Positions 15,360 through 20,491 of a DNA stretch of 20,491 nucleotides are shown piece after piece. Position 1 is the stretch's first letter. Every line of letters starts with the position of its first letter. The translations under genes and the position numbers were made by a program. The notes under the pieces are model-generated. The model was not told the origin of the DNA. It was given only the letters and a program-made list of their open reading frames with translations, and did no database searches. Source of the stretch: an uncultured Paraburkholderia sp. (GTDB lineage Bacteria > Pseudomonadota > Gammaproteobacteria > Burkholderiales > Burkholderiaceae); contig CALFSF010000318.1 in assembly GCA_937917025.1 (NCBI GenBank), forward strand, positions 1-20,491, written 5' to 3'.

Positions 15360-15872
15360 ATGCAAAGTCGTAGACGCTTTCTGTTTTCGGGCGGTGCGGC
15401 CGTGGCGGCGCTGGCTGCCGTGAGCCAGTGGCCCAGGCTGGCCGCGGCGCCGGTGGCGGCCGGCAAGCCCGCGCAACGCTTCGAATTCACGCGCACGGAT
15501 GAGCAATGGCATCAGTTGCTCACGCCGGCACAGTACACCGTTCTGCGGGAAGAAGGCACCGAGCGGCCCTACAGCAGTCCGCTGAACAGCGAGCATCGCG
15601 CGGGCGTGTTCGCGTGCGCCGGTTGCCAGCTCGACCTGTTTTCGTCGCGCACGAAGTTCGAGAGCCATACGGGCTGGCCGAGTTTCTGGGCGCCGCTGGA
15701 ACACGCAGTGGCGACGCGCGAAGACGGGTCGTTCGGCATGTCGCGCACGGAAGTGCATTGCCGGCGTTGCGGGGGCCACCTCGGGCACGTCTTCGACGAC
15801 GGCCCGAAGCCCACCGGCCTGCGCTATTGCATGAACGGGCTCGCGATGCGTTTTACACCGGCGGCAGCCTGA
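15360..15872 (+). CDS. msrB: Tat-exported peptide-methionine (R)-S-oxide reductase
   Basis: This 170-residue MsrB reduces methionine-R-sulfoxide in oxidised proteins. Unlike cytoplasmic MsrB it begins with a twin-arginine signal peptide (SRRRFLFSGG followed by a hydrophobic Ala-rich stretch to about residue 31). It should therefore act in the periplasm. The catalytic domain has zinc-binding pairs Cys86/Cys89 (CAGC) and Cys134/Cys137 (CRRC), HTGWPSFW, GGHLGHVFDDGP, and the catalytic Cys157 in RYCMNG. ATG 15360 is preceded by AAGGAG (15348-15353) at ideal spacing, which decides it over an upstream in-frame ATG. The DipZ-like gene follows after 49 bp on the same strand and probably supplies reducing power. 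The divergent two-component system is the likely regulator, by analogy with HprSR and MsrPQ in E. coli. Confidence 0.93.
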   Translation: MQSRRRFLFSGGAAVAALAAVSQWPRLAAAPVAAGKPAQRFEFTRTDEQWHQLLTPAQYTVLREEGTERPYSSPLNSEHRAGVFACAGCQLDLFSSRTKFESHTGWPSFWAPLEHAVATREDGSFGMSRTEVHCRRCGGHLGHVFDDGPKPTGLRYCMNGLAMRFTPAAA

Positions 15873-15921
15873 GCCTCTGCGATCTCCCGATAACCCCTGA
15901 AACAAACGTCCTGGAACAGTC

Positions 15922-17820
15922 ATGCTACTCATCGTTCTCGCCTACCTCGGCGGCGCCCTGACGATTCTCAGCCCGTGCATCCTGCCGGTGCTGCCGTTCG
16001 TCTTCGCGCGCGCCGATCAGCCTTTCGTTCGCAGCGGGCTGCCGTTGCTCGCCGGCATGGCGCTGACGTTCGCCCTCGTGGCGACGCTCGCGGCCGTCGG
16101 CGGCGGCTGGGTCACGCAGGCCAACCAGTACGGCCGCTGGCTCGCGATCGCGCTGCTCGCCGTATTCGGCCTGACGCTGCTGTTCCCGCGCTTTGCCGAC
16201 CATCTGATGCGGCCCCTGGTGAGCGCCGGCAACCGCCTTTCGAATTTCGCGCAGGCCGACGGCCAGCAGGTGCGCGCGAGCTCGTCGTTTCTACTCGGCA
16301 TCGCCACCGGCTTGCTGTGGGCGCCGTGCGCGGGTCCCATCCTCGGTCTGGTGCTGACCGGCGCCGCGCTGCGCGGTGCGAGCGTCGGCACGACGTTGCT
16401 GCTGGTCGCCTATGCGGCGGGCGCGGCGACCTCGCTCGCGGTGGCGCTGCTGATCGGCGGCCGCGTCTTCACGGCGATGAAACGCTCGCTGGGCGCCGGC
16501 GAGTGGATCCGCCGCGGCATCGGCGCGGCGATGCTGGGTGGCGTGGTGGCGATCGCGTTCGGTCTCGACACGGGCGTTCTCACGCGGATCTCGACCGTCG
16601 CGACCGGTGGCATCGAACAGAAGCTGGTCGATCGCCTGTCGCCCGGTGCGACGCCGGCCGGCGTGGCTTCGTCGAGCAACGCGGCGGGCAATACGACGAA
16701 CGGCGGCGCGATGATGGCGGCCAATGATGCCGCGGGTTCCGGCACTTCCGCTGACGCGGATAAAGGCACGGGCGGCGCGATGGTCGCTTCGTCGGGCGCG
16801 ATGGTGCGTGCGGCACAAGCCGCGCCAGAGGATGCGCCGCCGCTGCCGGTCGAAGGCGTGCTGCCGCCGCTGACGGGCGCCGTGCAATGGCTCAACTCGC
16901 CGCCGCTCAGTGCGCAAAGCCTGCGCGGCAAGGTGGTGCTGATCGATTTCTGGACCTACTCGTGCATCAACTGCCTGCGTTCGCTGCCGTACGTGAAGGC
17001 GTGGGCGGACAAGTACAGGGATCAGGGGCTGGTCGTGATCGGGGTGCATGCGCCGGAGTTCGCCTTCGAGCGCAACGTCGACAACGTGAAGAAGGCGACA
17101 CACGACCTGGGGATCGACTATCCGGTTGCGATCGACAACAACTACGCCATCTGGCGCTCGCTGAACAACCAGTACTGGCCGGCGCATTATTTCGTCGATG
17201 CACAGGGGCGGATCCGCTACCACCATTTCGGCGAGGGCGACTATGCGCAGTCGGAGAAGGTGATCCAGCAGTTGCTGACGGAAGCAGGTCACGCGGATGC
17301 GGCGAAGATCGCGACAGGGCTCACCCATGCCGACGTGACAGGCGTGGAGGCTGCTGCCGACAATCACGACATGCAGTCGCCGGAAACCTATATCGGCTAT
17401 GCACGTGCCGAGAACTTCGCGTCACCGGGCGGCGAAACCGACGACCAGTTGCATACATACGCCGCGCCCACGCAGCCTGCGCTCAACGACTGGGGTCTCG
17501 CCGGCAGGTGGCGCGTCGGCGCCGAACACGCGACGCTCGCGGCGGCGTCGGGCAAGATCGTCTACCGCTTCCACGCTCGCGATCTGCATCTGGTGCTGGG
17601 GCCGGACAAGGACGGCAAGCCCGTGCGATTTCGCGTCAGCATCGACGGCGCCGCGCCGGGCAATGCGCACGGCAGCGACGTGAGCGCCGACGGCATGGGC
17701 ACCGTGACGGAGCAGCGGCTTTATCAACTGGTGCGGCAAACGGGTGACATCGAGGACCACACGTTTTCGATCGAGTTTCTGGACCCGGGCGTCGAAGCGT
17801 ATTCGTTCACGTTCGGCTGA
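15922..17820 (+). CDS. dipZ: DipZ-like protein: CcdA membrane domain + thioredoxin + C-terminal beta domain
   Basis: This 632-residue protein should carry electrons from the cytoplasm across the inner membrane to a periplasmic thioredoxin domain. Residues about 1-220 are a CcdA/DsbD-beta-type membrane domain of six helices. Its redox cysteines are Cys19 (LSPCILPVLP) and Cys136 (WAPCAGPI). An Ala/Gly/Ser-rich linker of about 90 residues follows, with repeated GGAM motifs. A TlpA-like thioredoxin domain (about 325-470) has the active site Cys348-Ile-Asn-Cys351 in WTYSCINCLRSLPY. The C-terminal 150 residues are beta-rich and match the extra domain of Mycobacterium DipZ. It has only a weak ribosome-binding site. 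The position just after msrB points to service of that enzyme. The stop overlaps the convergent dehalogenase gene by 14 bp. Confidence 0.88.
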   Translation: MLLIVLAYLGGALTILSPCILPVLPFVFARADQPFVRSGLPLLAGMALTFALVATLAAVGGGWVTQANQYGRWLAIALLAVFGLTLLFPRFADHLMRPLVSAGNRLSNFAQADGQQVRASSSFLLGIATGLLWAPCAGPILGLVLTGAALRGASVGTTLLLVAYAAGAATSLAVALLIGGRVFTAMKRSLGAGEWIRRGIGAAMLGGVVAIAFGLDTGVLTRISTVATGGIEQKLVDRLSPGATPAGVASSSNAAGNTTNGGAMMAANDAAGSGTSADADKGTGGAMVASSGAMVRAAQAAPEDAPPLPVEGVLPPLTGAVQWLNSPPLSAQSLRGKVVLIDFWTYSCINCLRSLPYVKAWADKYRDQGLVVIGVHAPEFAFERNVDNVKKATHDLGIDYPVAIDNNYAIWRSLNNQYWPAHYFVDAQGRIRYHHFGEGDYAQSEKVIQQLLTEAGHADAAKIATGLTHADVTGVEAAADNHDMQSPETYIGYARAENFASPGGETDDQLHTYAAPTQPALNDWGLAGRWRVGAEHATLAAASGKIVYRFHARDLHLVLGPDKDGKPVRFRVSIDGAAPGNAHGSDVSADGMGTVTEQRLYQLVRQTGDIEDHTFSIEFLDPGVEAYSFTFG

Positions 17821-18505
17821 CGCCAGAATCACGGCTATCGAATAGCGGCAGCAATTCGTCGAGACCGCCCAGTTGCCAGTCCGGCGTCTGGCCCATTTCT
17901 TCGAAGACGCTGCCGCTGCGATTGATCCAGCCCGTCGGAAAGCCGAAATAACGCGCCCCTGTCGCATCCCACGCATTCGACGACACGAACAATATCGATG
18001 ATCGCGTGAGCCCGAAGGCCGCTTCCGCGAGCAGGTAGGCGCGATCGTCCGGCTTGTACACGCGCACCGGATCGACGCTAAGCAAATGATCGAATTCGGC
18101 ACGAAGTCCGGAGTTCCCCACCACGGCGCCGATCGAATGCGGCGAACCGTTCGACAGCACCGCCAGCTTCAGTCCGCGCTGACGCAACGCGCGCAGCGTG
18201 CCGGCGACTTCGGGGAACGGCTGCAGCCGCAGGTACGCGTCGCACAGTGCCTTGCACGCCTCGTTGTCCAGATCGAGCCGCAGGTGCCGGCAGGTAAAGC
18301 GCAATGCGTCTTCCGTCGCCTGCTCGAATGTGACGTAGCGGTTCATCAGACTGCGCAGCCACGTGTATTCGAGTTGCTTCTGTCTCCAGATCGCGCTGAT
18401 TTCACGTCCGCGTCCCGGGAATTGCTCATCGCACCGGGCAACAACCGAATGGACGTCGTACAGCGTGCCGTACAGGTCGAATGCAATCGCCTTGATGTGA
18501 TCCAT
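17807..18505 (-). CDS. Haloacid dehalogenase, type II (L-2-haloacid dehalogenase)
   Basis: This 232-residue HAD-superfamily enzyme is predicted to hydrolyse L-2-haloacids to D-2-hydroxyacids. Asp10 in AFDLYGTLYDV is the nucleophile, with Thr14 behind it. Other type II marks are WRQKQLEYTWLRSLM (with the substrate-binding Arg), LSNGS, VYKPD (Lys) and SSNAWDATGARYFGF (Ser, Asn and Asp). These reproduce the residue set of characterised L-DEX-type enzymes, so activity is likely. ATG 18505 is chosen because GGAGAGG lies just upstream and the family N-terminus then starts correctly; a longer frame upstream is non-family sequence. The CGNR regulator gene ends 55 bp upstream on the same strand, so the two are probably co-transcribed. 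Its 3' end overlaps the convergent dipZ gene. Confidence 0.9.
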   Translation of the reverse strand: MDHIKAIAFDLYGTLYDVHSVVARCDEQFPGRGREISAIWRQKQLEYTWLRSLMNRYVTFEQATEDALRFTCRHLRLDLDNEACKALCDAYLRLQPFPEVAGTLRALRQRGLKLAVLSNGSPHSIGAVVGNSGLRAEFDHLLSVDPVRVYKPDDRAYLLAEAAFGLTRSSILFVSSNAWDATGARYFGFPTGWINRSGSVFEEMGQTPDWQLGGLDELLPLFDSRDSGVSRT

Positions 18506-18560
18506 ATCGCCTCTCCAGAAAAGACATCGCCACAATGGCCGGATTCCTGCGGACGTCGCG

Positions 18561-19190
18561 TCAGCGCTCACGCTCCTTGAGCCGCTTGCGGTGAGCCGCG
18601 ACCTTCGCGCGGTTCCCGCAAATCGCCATGCTGCACCACCGGCGCGCGTGACCCCGTGTGTGATCGGCAAACATCAACGTGCAGCGCGGACCTTCACACG
18701 CCTTCACGTGTGTGAAATCCTCGTTGCACACCAGCCTCGCCAATACCTCGGCGATGGGCATCAGCAGCGACTCCGGCGACTTCCAGCGCCGGTTCGCGCG
18801 CAATTCGAAGGCTGGTACGCCGTCAGTGGCATCGACGACTATTTCTCCGTATTGCTCGTCGCGCTCGAAGAGCTGGTTCAGCGGGGCGAGCTCGCGCAAA
18901 TCCCTGACGGCGAGCGGCCGCCCCTTTCTCTTCTGGACGAACCCCCTGAACCATTCGCGCAGAGCGCGTGCCTGTGCCGCCACCGCGTCCAGCTCGGCCG
19001 GCGTGGCCTGCGACCGCATCGCCGCGAGCGCGGCGCGAGGCACCAGTTCAGCCTGTTCCAGCCAGGCGAGCAGGCCCTCGCCATCGCTGATCCAGTCGAT
19101 TTCCTCATCGACCGGCGTCGCGACCGAGTTCAGGAAATCGAGACCGGGTGCATCGGCGACAAATATCGCGGGAATCTGACGGTAGTCCAT
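18561..19190 (-). CDS. CGNR zinc-finger transcriptional regulator (ABATE domain)
   Basis: The 209-residue protein has an N-terminal ABATE-type region (starting near FVADAPGLDFLNSVAT) predicted to bind a small ligand. The C-terminal CGNR zinc finger has candidate zinc ligands Cys165, Cys170, Cys186 and Cys191, the last opening the CGNR motif, followed by a basic AAHRKRLKERER tail. Such proteins are probable transcriptional regulators. An upstream GTG at 19223 is in frame, but it lies within the best -10 element for this strand. The ATG at 19188-19190 is therefore preferred, even though it lacks a good ribosome-binding site. The divergent region holds repeated GTAAC/GTTAC elements that fit autoregulation and control of the facing hydrolase gene. 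The dehalogenase gene follows in the same transcript direction. Confidence 0.85.
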   Translation of the reverse strand: MDYRQIPAIFVADAPGLDFLNSVATPVDEEIDWISDGEGLLAWLEQAELVPRAALAAMRSQATPAELDAVAAQARALREWFRGFVQKRKGRPLAVRDLRELAPLNQLFERDEQYGEIVVDATDGVPAFELRANRRWKSPESLLMPIAEVLARLVCNEDFTHVKACEGPRCTLMFADHTRGHARRWCSMAICGNRAKVAAHRKRLKERER

Positions 19191-19223
19191 CTGTCGTGGC
19201 GAAAGTGAAATGACGATAGCCAC

Positions 19224-19252
19224 AATGTAACCGCTAAAAATGGACTTGACAA
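19224..19252 (-). promoter_or_regulatory. Candidate promoter for the CGNR regulator
   Basis: On the minus strand TTGTCA (19247-19252), a 17-bp spacer and TACATT (19224-19229) form a good sigma70 promoter (5 of 6 and 4 of 6). The predicted start is near 19217, downstream of the GTG at 19223, which rules that codon out. The -10 coincides with the outer arm of the inverted repeat 19223-19232. Confidence 0.6.
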
Positions 19253-19275
19253 GTTACCAATCCAATGAGTAACCT
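19246..19275 (+). promoter_or_regulatory. Candidate promoter for the alpha/beta hydrolase gene
   Basis: A perfect -35 TTGACA (19246-19251) is followed 18 bp later by TAACCT (19270-19275), a weak -10. The -35 shares its bases with the -35 of the opposite promoter (TTGACAA read on both strands), so the two promoters are back to back and overlapping. GTAAC/GTTAC elements lie in the spacer and on the -10. Confidence 0.5.
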
Positions 19276-19303
19276 ATTAAACATAAAATTACAGGTTACA
19301 TTG

Positions 19304-19330
19304 CGTGATGCAGGAAAACCCTGCATCACG
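19304..19330 (+). other. Perfect 11-bp stem-loop in the hydrolase leader
   Basis: CGTGATGCAGG (19304-19314) and CCTGCATCACG (19320-19330) pair perfectly around a five-base AAAAC loop. It lies between the promoter/operator region and the ribosome-binding site (19351-19356). No T-run follows, so it is not a standard terminator. It could stabilise or modulate the leader RNA, or be a further protein-binding palindrome. Confidence 0.6.
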
Positions 19331-19362
19331 GGCGGCGTCCACTTTTCTGAAAGGAGCAGGAC

Positions 19363-20058
19363 ATGTCTTCTGGCAACGTGAGCGTGGTGCTCGCGCACGG
19401 CGCATGGGCGGACGGATCAAGCTGGAGCAAGGTGATCGATCGTCTGAACGGGCGGGGCATCGATGCAGTCGCGGCTCCGCTGCCGCTCACCTCGCTCGGT
19501 GACGACATGGCCGCGCTCGACCGGACGCTCGAACGGATCGAAGGCCCGGTCGTACTGGCAGGCCATGCGTATGCAGGCGCCGTGATCGGATCGATCCGTT
19601 CAGACCGCGTCGCGGCGTTGGTCTACGTGGCGGCGCTCGCGCCCGACGAAGGAGAAACGGTTGGCGACATGTTCTACCGCGGTGAGATGCATCCGCAGGC
19701 GCCGCAACTCGCCCCGGACCGGCACGGATTGATATGGCTGCCGCAAGACGCGTTCGCTGCTGCGTTCGCGCAGGACGGAACGCAGCAGGAGCTGACGGTG
19801 CTTGCCGCGGTGCAGCGTCCCATTGCGGTGTCGTGCATCGGCGAGGCAGTCGGGCGTCCGCTGTGGAGAGACCGCCCGAGCTGGTTTTTGATCGCCGGCC
19901 AGGACCGGATGATCGACCCCGATACCCAGCGCTTCATGGCGCGTCGCATGAATGCGCGCGTGCATGCGTCCGAGGCCGATCACACGCCGATGGTCACGGC
20001 TCCGGACGCCGTGACCGGTGTGATCTTCGAAGCGGTCCAGTCGGTTTCCTCGCGCTAG
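19363..20058 (+). CDS. Alpha/beta-hydrolase-fold protein lacking the usual nucleophile serine
   Basis: The 231-residue protein has the alpha/beta hydrolase fold of the small esterase / hydroxynitrile-lyase-like group: oxyanion loop LAHGAWADGSSW, an elbow at residues 67-72, Asp181 in AGQDRMIDP and His207 in EADHTPM. The elbow reads GHAYAG instead of GHSYGG, so the nucleophile position (Ala69, codon GCG at 19567-19569) cannot act as a serine nucleophile. The acid and His are kept. It may be a non-hydrolytic member (lyase, ligand-binding or cofactor-free oxygenase-like chemistry), or an inactive enzyme. I recall GHAYAG elbows in related bacterial proteins, which argues against a chance mutation. 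The start has AAGGAG 6 bases upstream. No signal peptide is seen. It is probably controlled by the divergent CGNR protein. Confidence 0.85.
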   Translation: MSSGNVSVVLAHGAWADGSSWSKVIDRLNGRGIDAVAAPLPLTSLGDDMAALDRTLERIEGPVVLAGHAYAGAVIGSIRSDRVAALVYVAALAPDEGETVGDMFYRGEMHPQAPQLAPDRHGLIWLPQDAFAAAFAQDGTQQELTVLAAVQRPIAVSCIGEAVGRPLWRDRPSWFLIAGQDRMIDPDTQRFMARRMNARVHASEADHTPMVTAPDAVTGVIFEAVQSVSSR

Positions 20059-20191
20059 CGATACCCACCGCCTGCGATGGCGGGAATCACAACGTGCCTT
20101 TCATCACCCGAATCATCTTGTCGCCCCGAGTTTGCAAAGCACTTACCCGGGTCCCATGCAAGATGGTTGCGTTTCTCCTAAGGAGGAGACC

Positions 20192-20491
20192 ATGAGTTCA
20201 ATTGCGTATCGCCATGCCGATGTCGACGGTTTCAAGGTGTTCTATCGTGAAGCCGGTCGCCCTGGCGCTCCGAAGCTGCTGCTTCTGCACGGCTTTCCCA
20301 GTTCGAGTCACATGTTCCGCGACCTGATTCCAAAGCTCGCCGACCGTTTTCATATCGTCGCGCCGGATCTGCCGGGATTCGGGCAGTCCGACATGCCCAG
20401 CCGGGACAGTTTTGCGTACACGTTCGACAACCTCGCCCATGTCATCGACCGCTTCACCGAGGTGACCGGTTTCGATCGTTTTGCGCTCTAC
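20192..20491 (+). CDS. Alpha/beta hydrolase (epoxide hydrolase / haloalkane dehalogenase-like), 5' part
   Basis: The first 100 codons of an alpha/beta hydrolase, running off the window. The N-terminus has VDGFKVFYREAG, the oxyanion-hole LLLHGFPSSSHMFRDLIP and IVAPDLPGFGQSD, all typical of the epoxide hydrolase / haloalkane dehalogenase-like branch. The nucleophile elbow lies beyond the window, so chemistry is open. The ATG at 20192 is preceded by TAAGGAGG (20179-20186), a full-strength anti-16S match. The 133-bp gap after the previous hydrolase gene holds a small CCGCC/GGCGG hairpin without a T-run and no clear promoter, so co-transcription with it is possible. Confidence 0.88.
   Translation, partial: MSSIAYRHADVDGFKVFYREAGRPGAPKLLLLHGFPSSSHMFRDLIPKLADRFHIVAPDLPGFGQSDMPSRDSFAYTFDNLAHVIDRFTEVTGFDRFALY

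Larger units (their letters stand above)
19223..19303. repeat. Repeated GTAAC/GTTAC operator-like array
   Basis: CAATGTAACC (19223-19232) and GGTTACATTG (19294-19303) are a perfect 10-bp inverted repeat bracketing the divergent promoters. Inside are two more core elements, GTTAC (19253-19257) and GTAAC (19269-19273). The four cores form two copies of GTAAC, 21 bases, GTTAC, with starts exactly 42 bp apart (about four helical turns). This is what a multimeric repressor binding one DNA face would need. The adjacent CGNR protein is the obvious candidate binder. Confidence 0.6.

Noticed and set aside
16291..17367. A 358-codon minus-strand open frame
   Set aside because: Complement of the DipZ-like gene; Arg/His-rich composition and no domain.
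19191..19223. GTG start at 19223 for the CGNR regulator
   Set aside because: It overlaps the best -10 for this strand, so the message would begin downstream of it. The family sequence begins after the ATG at 19190.
20068..20083. CCGCC/GGCGG hairpin after the Ala-elbow hydrolase gene as a terminator
   Set aside because: Five base pairs with no T-run; not distinguishable from chance in GC-rich DNA.

Overview
The window is a stretch of a high-GC beta-proteobacterial genome, most likely Burkholderiaceae (Paraburkholderia, Caballeronia or Burkholderia). The clues are a Burkholderia-type trimeric porin N-terminus at the left edge, GC-rich third codon positions, and ABC-transporter, response-regulator and haloacid-dehalogenase proteins that read like Burkholderia proteins. 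This is a judgement from sequence character; no database was searched. No tRNA, rRNA, CRISPR array, insertion sequence or integrase was seen.

Left part (1-4311): the start of a porin on the minus strand, a compact M24-family metallopeptidase on the plus strand, a strong terminator, then a two-gene molybdate/tungstate-type ABC transporter. The transporter has a periplasmic binding protein followed by one polypeptide that fuses permease, ATPase and TOBE-like regions. A near-perfect ModE-type Mo-box lies in front of the transporter. Two weaker copies overlap the candidate promoters of the peptidase and the porin. The block therefore looks like a Mo/W-responsive mini-regulon that includes two genes not normally tied to molybdenum.

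Middle (4312-12849): a lone DUF2235 (Tle1-like) alpha/beta hydrolase with a lectin-like C-terminal region. Next comes a minus-strand branched-chain-amino-acid-type ABC transporter (binding protein, LivH, a LivM-LivG fusion, LivF). Diverging from it are a D-amino-acid dehydrogenase (dadA-like) and a two-cysteine Asp/Glu racemase-superfamily protein. The layout suggests uptake and catabolism of an amino acid, possibly a D-isomer.

Right-centre (12890-17820): an OmpR-type response regulator and sensor kinase on the minus strand. Diverging from them are a Tat-exported methionine sulfoxide reductase B and a DipZ-like protein (CcdA membrane domain, thioredoxin domain, C-terminal beta domain). This looks like a self-contained, two-component-controlled periplasmic methionine-repair unit that carries its own electron supply.

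Right end (17807-20491): a type II haloacid dehalogenase and a CGNR zinc-finger regulator on the minus strand. They face an alpha/beta hydrolase whose nucleophile-elbow serine is alanine, and then the start of a second alpha/beta hydrolase. The CGNR/hydrolase intergenic region holds overlapping divergent promoters and a twice-repeated GTAAC/GTTAC operator-like pattern with a 42-bp period.
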